Source: an uncultured Bacteroides sp. (GTDB taxonomy: Bacteria > Bacteroidota > Bacteroidia > Bacteroidales > Bacteroidaceae). Taken from it: 27,480 nt of DNA. Below the pieces are notes generated by a model, which did no database searches, was not told where the DNA came from, and saw only the letters and a program-made list of their open reading frames with translations. Shown one piece after another: positions 1 through 8,662 of the stretch; position 1 is the first letter of the stretch; each line of letters begins with the position of its first letter. The stretch spans positions 1-27,480 of the forward strand of contig URCM01000034.1 in assembly GCA_900546355.1 (NCBI GenBank), written 5' to 3'. A program made the translations under genes and the position numbers.

Positions 1-187
1 TATCATAAAAGGAGAACATCGGGGTACATTCCTCCCCCAAGTAGCCGATGAAACGGGCTGGACAAAAGAAGAATTCTTGGGCCATTGCGCACGCGACAAG
101 GCGGGGCTGACATGGAACGGATGGCGGGATGCAGCACTCTACGTGTACGAAACGATTGTATTTGAAGAACAAAAGAAAAACAATTAG
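1..187 (+). CDS. amrA: AmmeMemoRadiSam system protein A (AMMECR1 domain), 3' end only
   Basis: The 5' part lies outside the window. The reading frame begins at base 2 and ends with TAG at 185-187, leaving 61 residues. The visible residues include GTFLPQVADETGW, then EEFLGHCARDKAGL and, near the end, LYVYETIVFEE. This is the pattern of the C-terminal half of the AMMECR1 domain, where a TFLPQV segment is followed by an EFL...KAGL helix and a YxYE strand. In bacteria this domain is usually encoded with a Memo-like protein and a radical SAM protein (the AmmeMemoRadiSam set); its biochemical role is not well established. The partner genes would lie to the left and cannot be seen. The gene converges on the minus-strand PUL, with a repeat and a strong hairpin in between. 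Family assignment is fairly sure; function is not. Confidence 0.75.
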   Translation, partial: IIKGEHRGTFLPQVADETGWTKEEFLGHCARDKAGLTWNGWRDAALYVYETIVFEEQKKNN

Positions 188-233
188 AAACTGTTTTGAA
201 TTTATCGTGCGATGATTGGGATGAGTTTTTGAG
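187..233 (+). repeat. Interspersed intergenic repeat, copy 1
   Basis: This 47-base segment starts at the last base of the amrA stop codon. It matches 27433-27480 with one substitution (A190 against G27436) and one missing T in the run at 215-216. Its core TTATCGTGCGATGA holds a small dyad (ATCG-TG-CGAT). Both copies are in the same orientation and lie just downstream of a plus-strand gene. I see no coding content. It is probably a dispersed intergenic element of this genome; its function is unknown. Confidence 0.8.
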
Positions 234-243
234 TCATTTCCAT

Positions 244-287
244 TTCTGTGGTGAGGAAGATAGCGGGCTATCTTCCTCACCACAGAA
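244..287. terminator. Perfect 21-bp inverted repeat between convergent genes, likely bidirectional terminator
   Basis: Bases 244-264 pair without mismatch with 267-287 around a two-base GG centre, giving a 21-bp stem. It lies 56 bases after the amrA stop and six bases beyond the HTCS stop (TAA at 293-295, minus strand), so it would be transcribed at the end of both convergent genes. There is no clear U run on either side, which is atypical for a textbook intrinsic terminator. Termination or 3'-end protection is inferred from position and symmetry. Confidence 0.65.
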
Positions 288-292
288 TCGGA

Positions 293-3200
293 TTATTCGC
301 TTCGTCCGCTTTTCACCTTTTTCAAGTATTCGGAAGGCAGCATTCCGTATTCCTCCTTAAAGCATTGGCGGAAATAGACGGAGCTGTTGATACCTACTTT
401 GAAGGCTATTTCGGAAATGCTGTATTTCCCTTCGAGCAGCAGTTTTTCCGCAAGCTGCATCTTGATTTTCCGGATAAATTCATTGGTAGACATTCCGGTC
501 AACGCCTTTACTTTACGATATAGCGTAGAGTTGCTCATACAGAGGTGACTGGACAGAAAACCGATATCGATTGTTTCTGTCGATGAAAGGTTTTCGGTAA
601 TCACGTGAGTCAGTTTGTCAAGAAACTCTTTATCGAGCTTATTCAACGAATCGGTCAGAATGCTATGTTTCTCTTCCATGTCTTTTCCCGGAGTAACCGG
701 ATTTGATGCTGTGATATAGCGTTCAGACAATCGTCTGCGCTGAGCCAATAGGTTATTGATACGGCTATGAAGCAGGCTGGCACTGAATGGTTTGGTTAAG
801 TATGAATCGGCCCCCGACTGATAACCCTCCTCTTTGTCTGCAAGCGTGTCTTTAGCTGTAAGCAGGATGATGGGGATGTGGCTGGTACGTATATCCTTTT
901 TCAGCACTTTACATAATGCGGTTCCGTCCATGACGGGCATCATGATGTCGCTTACAATAATGTCGGGAATATATTCTATAGCTGCTTCTACACCTTCTTT
1001 TCCGTTGGTGGCTGTTTTTACCTCGTAAAGGTCGGTAAACGAATCGACCATGTAGTCGAGGATATCTTTGTTGTCTTCTACGATTAGGATGACGGGGCGC
1101 ATGCTGTCTGCTGTTTCTTGCGATTCTTGGACAGGCAAAGCTTGGGGAGCTGCAGTTTCTTTCTCTTCTGTGGTAAGGTCGCGGTGAAGTGCCGAAGGAT
1201 AATTGTTGGTTGCCACAATCCGTACGACAAAGGTGGTTCCTTCATTGAGCTTGCTATGGACTTCGATGCTTCCTTCATGCAAAGTTACGAGATTTTTTAC
1301 TAATGCCAGCCCGATGCCGGTTCCGGAAGCTTGATGTATACTGCCTTCCTGGTAATAGCGGTCGAAAATGTGCTGTAGCGCTTCGGGGCTTATGCCGTAT
1401 CCGGTGTCTTGTACACTTAGTTCCAGATAGCGTACGTTTTGTTTGTCCGTCCAGTGTGCACTTATTGTAATTTGTCCTTTTTCGGTATATTTCAGCGCGT
1501 TGCTGATAAGGTTGTCGAGGATAATGGTCATGGCTTCTTTGTCGAAATACAGAATCATTTCTTCGGCATCGGTATGGATTTGTATCTTTATTTGTGAATT
1601 TTTGTTCAGTTCTTTGTATTTGAGTCCTATTTCGTACACCAGTGCGGCAATGTTTTCGCGGCACACACACAGTTTTTTATTTTGTGTTTCAGTCTTGCGG
1701 AATTCCAGTATTTGGTTGACTAACTCCAGTAGCCTGATGGCACTTTGATGGATGACGGCAATGCGGTGTTTGTCTCTACTGGCCAGCGTACGGCTTCCCA
1801 TCATGTCTTCCAGCGGACCGATAATAAGCGTAAGCGGTGTACGCAATTCATGCGTAATATTGGTGAAAAAGCGCAGCCTTTCATCATTGAGATGCTGTTC
1901 CTGCTCATGATTCCATTTTTCCGATTCATACAGGTATTCCAGATTAAGGCGCCGCTTGTAAGTTTTCAAAAGGATAAAGGACAGGATAAGTCCGATTACG
2001 ACATATACCAGTTTGGCTATCCACGACAACCAGAAAGGAGGTTCGATGTCGATGGATAAAGTCGTTGTCTTATCCGACCATTTTTGGTTACGGATACGGG
2101 TTTTGACCATCAGTTCATACTTGCCGTAAGGAACATCCCTGAATGTAATGTTGTTCATGTCGGATATATACCATGAATCGCTGAGCCCTTTTAGCATATA
2201 AGCATATTCAACTTGTCCCTCCAGTGCGTAGTCTGGTACACTGAAAGCAATTTTAAAGTTGTTTTGTTTATGTTCCAGTTTGATGTGGTCACGATTGGTA
2301 AGAGGATAGGTTTGCCCTTTGCTTTCGGTCAAAGGGAACGGGGTCAGAATCGTTATTTTCATGAAAAGGGCTTTGGGAGCTTCTTTGGGAGACAACACCT
2401 GCCCGGGAGCGAAATAACAAAGTCCGTTGGTAGAGCCAAAATACAGGTTTCCTTTGTTGTCTTTGCATACACTTCCGGTAGTGAAACTGGCAAGGGGAAT
2501 ATTGTCTTTGTGATTGTAGTTATAGAATTGTTTTTCTTCCTGTTTGAAACAGGAGATGCCTTTATTGGTGCTGAACCAGATGTTGCCGGCATGGTCTTCG
2601 ATTATGGCTCGGATGTGGGTGTTGTCAAGTCCTTCGGTGCGTTGGTATTCTTGATAATCCAGGCTTTTCGGAGGAAAACATACCAGGCCGTCACCTGTGG
2701 CTATCCATACGTTACGTCGGGTGTCTTCATATATGTCGTTGACGGTATTGGATGGAAAGCCTGCGTATGTATCGAAAGTGTGTATCAGTTTTAAGTCTTG
2801 TGAATAAAGGAAGAGACCTCCTCCAAAAGTTCCTACCCAAATACGTCCTTGGGTATCTTTGATGACATCTCTTACTAAATTTTCGGGGATGTCGATGTGT
2901 TGGACAATCTTTTTGGAAGTCCGGTCTATCTGATATATTCCGTTACTGCTGCTTATCCACATCAGTCCGTTCCTGTCTTCGAAAAAGGAACGTACATCCG
3001 TTGTGCTCAGTTCTTGTGGAAACAGTTGGTAGAACGATTGTTTCTGGCTATCGAAATACATGATGCCTTTGCGGAAAAGTCCGAACCACAGATTGCCTTC
3101 CGAATCGCAAAGGGCTGTCTGTATGGAGTTGCCGCTAAGGCTACCGTTTTGAACCATATAAGTGGCGGTACGTCGTCCATTCTCCAATACGTTGATACCT

Positions 3201-4369
3201 CCTCCATCGGTACCTATCCACAATCGGTTATGCCGGTCCATGCATACGGCACTGGCTATGCGGGCATTCAGGTTACTTCCGGGCATGTCCTGCGAATAGC
3301 AATAAGTATTGAATAGCGTAGCGTTATTGTTAAGGAAGTTGACGCCTCCGCCCCAAAGTCCCACCCAAATATTGTTATTAGAGTCTTGAAAGATACTGCG
3401 TACGCTTGAGTTGCTAAGGCTGTACTCATCGTTACCTTCACGGATGTGGCGATAACTGAGGTCTTCTGGTGATGAAAAGAAGCGTTGTGACAAGTCAATA
3501 ATGGCTATGCCTCCGAATTCGGTAGCTATCCAGAGTTGTTTGTCGTTCAGTTGGCAGATATCAAAAATATTGTATGAAAGCAGGCTGCCTGGCGTACCGA
3601 AATTCAAAAAGTTTTTTTCTCCGGGATTAAACAGTGCCAATCCTTTATCTGTGCCTACCCAGATATCTCCGCTTTGGTCTTGATAAATACATTTCACTTC
3701 GTTGCCGGGCAGGGAGGTAGGATCGTTTTCATCATGTCTGAAATTTTCCACCTGTTTGGTCTTGAGTGAGAGGATACTCATGCCTTCGTATCTGTGTCCG
3801 ATATATAAATTGCCTTTGCCGTCTTCTGTAGCAGTCCAAATATGGTTACCTGGCAATTGGGGTACAGTTGTCCGATTGTAATGAGTAAATGTGCCTGTTT
3901 TTTTGTCCAAATAATCAATGCCTTTCCAGTAAGTGGTTATCCATAAGTTTCCGTCTTTTGCCGGATAGATGCCTGTCACATCATCGGTAGCAAGGCTGTT
4001 CGGGTTGTTGTCATCGTGTCGGTAGATGGTGAACGTATTGTTCCTGTAATCGAATGCGTTTAAGCCTGCCCGTTGGGTGCCTATCCACAGTATGTTTTCT
4101 TCCGGATCGTCTAACAGACAGTTCAGTTCATTTCCTGTTATCCCTTGTTCGTTGTTTTCTGTCTTGTAATATGTAGTGAAAGTGGTTCCTTCCAGTTTAT
4201 TCAACCCTTCTTCCGTAGCAAACCAAAGATAACCATTCTTGTCTTCCGCAATATCGATGACAAAATTGTTGGACAATCCTTTTTCCATTCCCAGACGTTT
4301 GATGGTGTAGGTTTGCGACCAACAATTGAAAGCGTTCAGCAAACAGATGATAAATAGGAAATGTTTCAT
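293..4369 (-). CDS. Hybrid two-component system sensor kinase / response regulator (HTCS) of the PUL
   Basis: This 1358-residue protein joins a sensor kinase and its response regulator in one inner-membrane chain. I start at 4369, where MKHFLFIICLL opens a signal peptide; an in-frame ATG 27 bases upstream would put a polar tail in front. Order: signal peptide (about 1-20); periplasmic Reg_prop beta-propeller repeats with many 'GxLWxGT' units (about 25-690); Y_Y_Y domain (about 700-775); transmembrane helix (about 780-803); HisKA with HELRTPLT and phospho-acceptor His840; HATPase with NLISNALKYT, DTGYGIS and GTGIGLAL; receiver domain with phospho-acceptor Asp1141 in SDIMMP; C-terminal AraC-type HTH (about 1250-1355). 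All catalytic motifs look intact. HTCS proteins usually bind an oligosaccharide from their cognate glycan in the periplasm and activate the adjacent susC/D operon. Being last in this cluster fits that role. Confidence 0.93.
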   Translation of the reverse strand: MKHFLFIICLLNAFNCWSQTYTIKRLGMEKGLSNNFVIDIAEDKNGYLWFATEEGLNKLEGTTFTTYYKTENNEQGITGNELNCLLDDPEENILWIGTQRAGLNAFDYRNNTFTIYRHDDNNPNSLATDDVTGIYPAKDGNLWITTYWKGIDYLDKKTGTFTHYNRTTVPQLPGNHIWTATEDGKGNLYIGHRYEGMSILSLKTKQVENFRHDENDPTSLPGNEVKCIYQDQSGDIWVGTDKGLALFNPGEKNFLNFGTPGSLLSYNIFDICQLNDKQLWIATEFGGIAIIDLSQRFFSSPEDLSYRHIREGNDEYSLSNSSVRSIFQDSNNNIWVGLWGGGVNFLNNNATLFNTYCYSQDMPGSNLNARIASAVCMDRHNRLWIGTDGGGINVLENGRRTATYMVQNGSLSGNSIQTALCDSEGNLWFGLFRKGIMYFDSQKQSFYQLFPQELSTTDVRSFFEDRNGLMWISSSNGIYQIDRTSKKIVQHIDIPENLVRDVIKDTQGRIWVGTFGGGLFLYSQDLKLIHTFDTYAGFPSNTVNDIYEDTRRNVWIATGDGLVCFPPKSLDYQEYQRTEGLDNTHIRAIIEDHAGNIWFSTNKGISCFKQEEKQFYNYNHKDNIPLASFTTGSVCKDNKGNLYFGSTNGLCYFAPGQVLSPKEAPKALFMKITILTPFPLTESKGQTYPLTNRDHIKLEHKQNNFKIAFSVPDYALEGQVEYAYMLKGLSDSWYISDMNNITFRDVPYGKYELMVKTRIRNQKWSDKTTTLSIDIEPPFWLSWIAKLVYVVIGLILSFILLKTYKRRLNLEYLYESEKWNHEQEQHLNDERLRFFTNITHELRTPLTLIIGPLEDMMGSRTLASRDKHRIAVIHQSAIRLLELVNQILEFRKTETQNKKLCVCRENIAALVYEIGLKYKELNKNSQIKIQIHTDAEEMILYFDKEAMTIILDNLISNALKYTEKGQITISAHWTDKQNVRYLELSVQDTGYGISPEALQHIFDRYYQEGSIHQASGTGIGLALVKNLVTLHEGSIEVHSKLNEGTTFVVRIVATNNYPSALHRDLTTEEKETAAPQALPVQESQETADSMRPVILIVEDNKDILDYMVDSFTDLYEVKTATNGKEGVEAAIEYIPDIIVSDIMMPVMDGTALCKVLKKDIRTSHIPIILLTAKDTLADKEEGYQSGADSYLTKPFSASLLHSRINNLLAQRRRLSERYITASNPVTPGKDMEEKHSILTDSLNKLDKEFLDKLTHVITENLSSTETIDIGFLSSHLCMSNSTLYRKVKALTGMSTNEFIRKIKMQLAEKLLLEGKYSISEIAFKVGINSSVYFRQCFKEEYGMLPSEYLKKVKSGRSE

Positions 4370-4380
4370 GTGGTTGTATG

Positions 4381-4474
4381 TTTTTTCAGTTGGCAAAGTT
4401 TATAAGTTGACAAGGCTTTTGAATAGATAAAGCGGATGTTTCCTTACTCTTCAAAAACCTTGTCAACTGAAAAA
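4381..4474. repeat. Composite inverted repeat between the GH2 and HTCS genes
   Basis: Bases 4405-4423 (AGTTGACAAGGCTTTTGAA) pair with 4450-4468 with one mismatch, leaving a 26-base loop. The outer stretch 4381-4392 (TTTTTTCAGTTG) also resembles the complement of 4464-4474. The left side therefore holds two partial copies of what the right side carries once. Transcribed from the minus strand it would form a hairpin between the GH2 stop and the HTCS start. There is no U-rich tail, so it is more likely an mRNA processing or stability structure than a terminator. No good promoter for the HTCS gene is visible in this gap. Confidence 0.55.
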
Positions 4475-4475
4475 G

Positions 4476-6895
4476 CTATTCGGCTTTCAAGGTTACTTCC
4501 GTACCTTTCAATAATGGAGATGTAAACTTGACACGGATTTCACCTTTTTCGCCTGTTGCCTGGATATAAGCAAGCAAACGTCCGTGGTAAACCCGTTGGC
4601 GGTTGTCGGTATAATCGCCCATGTCGCTGTTGTCCGAGTTTTCCAGTCCCAACAGCTTTGCAGGACCTTCGATGTGGCAGGTGATGTTATTATCTCCCAG
4701 TTTCACAACCGTACCTTTCTCGTCTACCACTTCCACGGTGATGTGTGCGATGGTTTTGCCGGATGAAAGGGTATCACAGTCTGCGCTTGCCCGGATGGCA
4801 TACGGACGTCCCGATGAAGTGATGGAATAGTTGGAAAGGACATTCCCGTTCGTATCACAGCCTTCCGCTTTCAGTTCGCCTGCCTGATACGGAATGTCCC
4901 AATAAATGATACCGCTCTTGTCATCATAGGGTTTCATCTTGCCTATTTCTTTTCCATCCAACAACAAGCGGGCTTGAGGAGCATTGGTGTAGCATACCAC
5001 ACGAATCAGTTGTCCCGGTTCATAATTCCAGATATCCCATGCATCTTGCGAAAGCCAGTCCTGTCCTTCCTTTATCGGATAGGTACCGATATAAGTTACC
5101 GGGTGTTCACACCACAAGGAAGCACGGAAATGTCCGCGGGGTTTCGGGAAGCTGCCGAAGTCCAACAAGCCTGTATAAAGTCCGCGTGAAGGCCAGCGTC
5201 CGGCTTCACCCAAGTAATCGGTTCCTGTCCAGATAAATTGTCCGAAGATAAATTCTTTGTCGCGCACGGCAAGCCAAGCGTCAAAGCCTACGCCTGTTTC
5301 GCTGCCGTAGATGATGCGGTCGGGATAGGTGGCATGGTCTTCATCGTAACGGTTCTCTGTATAGTTGTATCCTACTACGTCTACAGCTTCCGGATATTCT
5401 GTCTGATTGGACATAACCACCCCAGCCAAAGCTCCGGTGACAGGACGTGATGTGTCTACCTTGCGCACACAAGCGGCAAGCCGTTTGGCTATCTTGCCGA
5501 TGCGCATGGCATCGGGAGCATCGGGCTTGTAGCCGCCGAACATGGGTTGGTTGATGGTAGTCCCGTCAAGAATCGGGTGTGAATAAGGGTCGTTCGGGTA
5601 GTCCACTTCGTTGCCGATACTCCATAAGAAGATGCAAGGATGGTTGCGGTCGCGGCGCACCATATCGGTTACGTCACGTTCTATCCATTCCTCAAAGAAA
5701 TCAAAGGAACCGTCAAAGCTGGGTTCGCCTACATTCCAGCCCTGCACCCATTTGCGTTTCGGAAATTCCCATTCGTCTGAGGCTTCATCCATGACAAGGA
5801 ATCCCATTTCGTCGCACAAGTCGTAAAGTACAGGTGCTTGCGGGTTGTGGCTCATGCGGATGGCGTTAACGCCGATAGCTTTCAGGTTTTGCAGGCGGCG
5901 TTTCCATACTTCTTCCGGCACTACGGCTCCCAGTACGCCGGCATCGTGATGCAGGCAGACACCTTTTACTTTCATCCATTCGCCGTTCAGGGCAAATCCT
6001 TTGTTGGGGTCGAATTGCAGGGTCCGCAGTCCGACACGGGTTTCACTTTCGTCTATTTTCGTCCGTTTTGATAAAGTCCGGTTTTTAGTGTGTAGAGATA
6101 AGGCGAGTCCAGGTTCCAACGGTGCGGTTTCGATAGTTTCAGGTTGATATTTTGTATGGAGATGCCTTTTTTCCCGTCTTTTATTTTTGCCTGTTGTTGG
6201 GCTACCAGTTTCCCTTCTGCATCATAAAGCATCGCTTTTACCTCCAGTTTTCCACTGACATCGCTGTGCTTCTCCACTTTCATATTTACGGCTATAACCG
6301 CACGCTTGTCGGTAAGGGAAGTCGCTTGCCATCCTACACCCCATTGTGCAAAATGGGTTTCGGGAGCAGCAATCATCCATACATCGCGGTAAATGCCCGA
6401 GCCTGTGTACCAGCGCGAGTCGGCGTAACGGCTGTGGTCGATGCGTACGGCCAATACGTTTTCTCCTTCCTTTAAATAAGGAGTCATGTCGTACATGAAT
6501 GAGATATATCCGTTCGGACGTTTCCCCAGCAGGTGTCCGTTCAGATAGACTTCGCTCCGGTTGTATGCTCCTTCGAAGTAGATGTAATGCCGCGGAGCAT
6601 CATCGGTTATCTGGAAATGCTTCCGGTACCAGCCGATACCTCCAGGCAGATAGCCTGTGCAGCTGGCAAGAGTCGGAGAGGCTTGTCCTTCTATCGACCA
6701 GTCGTGCGGCAAATCCAGCTTGCGCCACTTGCTGTCGTCATAATTTGTTTGCAAACTGAGCGAATCGTCTTTCAAGTTGAACAACCAACCTTCATTAAAT
6801 TTGCCAGCTTTGCCAAAAGATACTTGCGCCTTTGCCGGGATGCATATCAGGCATACCAACAGGCATAACAGGGTATAAGTAAGTTTGTTTCTCAT
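4476..6895 (-). pseudogene. Glycoside hydrolase family 2 (beta-galactosidase-like), split by a one-base frameshift
   Basis: Two open frames cover one GH2 protein. The first (6895-6053, 280 residues) has a signal peptide (about 1-23, ending AKA) and the sugar-binding jelly-roll domain with LPHDW and GGIGWYRK. It stops at TAG 6053-6055, right after an A4 run (plus-strand TTTT, 6056-6059). The second frame (open down to 4476) continues as KIDESETRVG and carries the Ig-like and TIM-barrel domains. Adding one A, or a -1 slip on AAAA, restores an 806-residue chain, a normal GH2 length. Both catalytic glutamates lie after the break: acid/base in WSIGNE (codon 5607-5609) and nucleophile in YGSETG (codon 5298-5300). 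A DUF4982-like region and a C-terminal Ig-like domain follow. The intact enzyme would be a periplasmic exo-glycosidase acting on imported oligosaccharides. Pseudogene, recoding and sequencing error all remain open. Confidence 0.85.
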
Positions 6896-6939
6896 CGTTT
6901 GGATTTGTTATATATAATATAGGTGTAAAGGTACAAACT

Positions 6940-8562
6940 TTATTTCAAAGTGTATACTACCGTGGTTACACTTTCCGCATCCAATATTACTTTTTCATCT
7001 GTTGCGTAGTTTTTTTCTTCCAGGTTCTTGTCTTGTGTGGTAGTATAAGTGGTAATGGAAGCTACCTCGCCATTCCAACCTTCCCGGGTTTCGTTCAACC
7101 GGACACCTTTATTGGAATAATTGGTATAGACGGCTACTATCTTGTCGGCCTCAGGCGATATCCATGCCGAACCGAAGAAGTTCATAGATTCGCTTAGTTC
7201 CATGGCAATGCGGCGGTATCCCGGACGGATAAAGCGACTGTAATTGCCCAGCACCCAAAGGGTAGGCATGGCTTGGTAACTTCCTCCGTTACGCAGCAGT
7301 CCGGTATCTCCTCCGTCACCGGTCCAGCCGTCAGGTACCAGCGAAATAAGCAGGAAACGGTCTTTCTGTCCCCATTGCGAGATATCCATCGAAGTCCAAT
7401 AACTCCATGAAGTCACTCCGGCTACGGTCAGGTCGTTGTGGATGACGCGCGACATATAGAGGGCAATATCCATGGTTGTGGCTGTATCATAACTGCCGAA
7501 TTCGGTAGAGCTGTAGTTGTCTCCCAGCATACTCCATTCGGTTTGCCATACTTCCAGTCCGTATTGTCCGGCAGTTTGTGCCATGCGTTCGCGGGCATTC
7601 CGCATGCCGTCCCATGTGCCGTCTGTCCAGTAACTGTGTCCGCCTATCAGGTTTTTTACGTGGGTTAGGTCTCCGATGTAAGCCGATGAACTTGGCTCGA
7701 AGAAGGCTTCTATCACTTTGCTGCGGTTGGGGTCGTCTTTGGTCGTATAGAGGTAGGTCCATTCGGCAGCTTCTCCGGGCAAGATGTCAGTAGAAAGATC
7801 GCGTTCGGTCAATGCGTTGTCCAATTCACGGAGCAAGTGTGCCGCTTCGTCGTTGGTCCATGGGCTCCCTTCCTGTCCGCCGTCATTCCAACTGAATTGC
7901 GGTTCATTGATGGGAGATATGTGGGTGATATTGTATCCTTCGCTGGTGTAGTGGGCAGCTACGTCTGCCATGTAAGCGGCAAAGTCATCGTAACAGTCTT
8001 CTTTCAGGTTTGATTTATTGCTTTCCGATGAAAATCCTTTTCCGTTCTTGGTATATTGCACGGGCGGGGTGTTGCTGAACAAGACAAATTGGTCACAACC
8101 GAGTTCTTTTGCCTGTTCCATAAAGTAACGTTGCCCTTCGCAACGGGTCCAGTCTAAGGTCAGGTCATCGTTCAGATACGATTCGGCACGGCGCGAGACA
8201 TTCGAGATACCGCTCTCGTCTCCTTGTTCCATGCTTCCGCCTCCCATGTTGACACGCCACATCGAGAGTCCGATGCCCTTGGGCTGTCCATCGGTGATTT
8301 CAGAAGAAAAGAGCAATTCGGCTATCTCATTCCGGTTATTTGTCCAATATTTGCCTACAAAAGCAGGTGTCCAGCAGTCGGAAGCGGCAAATCCCTTTAT
8401 GGTCTGAAAGGTTTGTCCGGCATTGATGGTTACCGTTTTTTCCACACTTGCCGATGGTGTGTCCGGCTCTTCTTCTCCTCCTTGTTGCGGAAGAGTCTCG
8501 GCATCACTGCAAGCTGAAAAGTTGATTAGTAAGGTTGAAAAGAGAAGTAGTTTGAGTTTCAT
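6940..8562 (-). CDS. Glycoside hydrolase family 30 lipoprotein
   Basis: This 540-residue protein starts with a lipoprotein signal (LLINFSAC, lipidated Cys18). SDAE after the cysteine resembles the Bacteroides surface-export signal, so the enzyme is probably on the outer face of the outer membrane. A linker rich in Glu, Pro and Ser (about 25-42) leads into a GH30 catalytic barrel. The acid/base is Glu220 in SPINEPQFSW and the nucleophile Glu342 in VWQTEWSM; a C-terminal beta region follows GNYSRFIRPG. GH30 enzymes cleave beta-linked glycans, including beta-1,6-glucan, beta-1,6-galactan and glucuronoxylan. The subfamily cannot be settled by eye. A surface endo-acting enzyme making oligosaccharides for the SusC/D pair is the likely role. 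The neighbouring GH2 gene would fit a beta-galactan substrate, which is inference. The gene is 44 bases upstream of the GH2 start. Confidence 0.88.
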   Translation of the reverse strand: MKLKLLLFSTLLINFSACSDAETLPQQGGEEEPDTPSASVEKTVTINAGQTFQTIKGFAASDCWTPAFVGKYWTNNRNEIAELLFSSEITDGQPKGIGLSMWRVNMGGGSMEQGDESGISNVSRRAESYLNDDLTLDWTRCEGQRYFMEQAKELGCDQFVLFSNTPPVQYTKNGKGFSSESNKSNLKEDCYDDFAAYMADVAAHYTSEGYNITHISPINEPQFSWNDGGQEGSPWTNDEAAHLLRELDNALTERDLSTDILPGEAAEWTYLYTTKDDPNRSKVIEAFFEPSSSAYIGDLTHVKNLIGGHSYWTDGTWDGMRNARERMAQTAGQYGLEVWQTEWSMLGDNYSSTEFGSYDTATTMDIALYMSRVIHNDLTVAGVTSWSYWTSMDISQWGQKDRFLLISLVPDGWTGDGGDTGLLRNGGSYQAMPTLWVLGNYSRFIRPGYRRIAMELSESMNFFGSAWISPEADKIVAVYTNYSNKGVRLNETREGWNGEVASITTYTTTQDKNLEEKNYATDEKVILDAESVTTVVYTLK

Positions 8563-8591
8563 GGTAAGATTGGTTTTATGAAATTAAAAAT

Positions 8592-8622
8592 GCCGCGGAT
8601 AATCGGCAGGATTACCCGCGGC
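8592..8622 (-). terminator. Hairpin with U-rich tail between susD-like and GH30 genes (attenuator or mRNA end)
   Basis: GCCGCGGATAAT (8592-8603) pairs with ATTACCCGCGGC (8611-8622) around a seven-base loop. The single non-Watson-Crick position becomes G-U in the minus-strand transcript, giving a 12-bp GC-rich stem. In that transcript the stem is followed by AUUUUUAAUUU (complement of 8581-8591), the layout of an intrinsic terminator. It sits 40 bases past the susD-like stop. Partial termination or 3'-end protection here would make SGBP-SusC-SusD more abundant than the downstream enzymes and the regulator. Confidence 0.65.
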
Positions 8623-8662
8623 GTGTGACATGTAATGTGAATTATGGTTTACCTATTGAAAA

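Noticed and set aside
4370..4396. Nine-residue N-terminal extension of the HTCS
   Set aside because: The signal peptide begins at the ATG at 4369; the extension would place charged residues before it.
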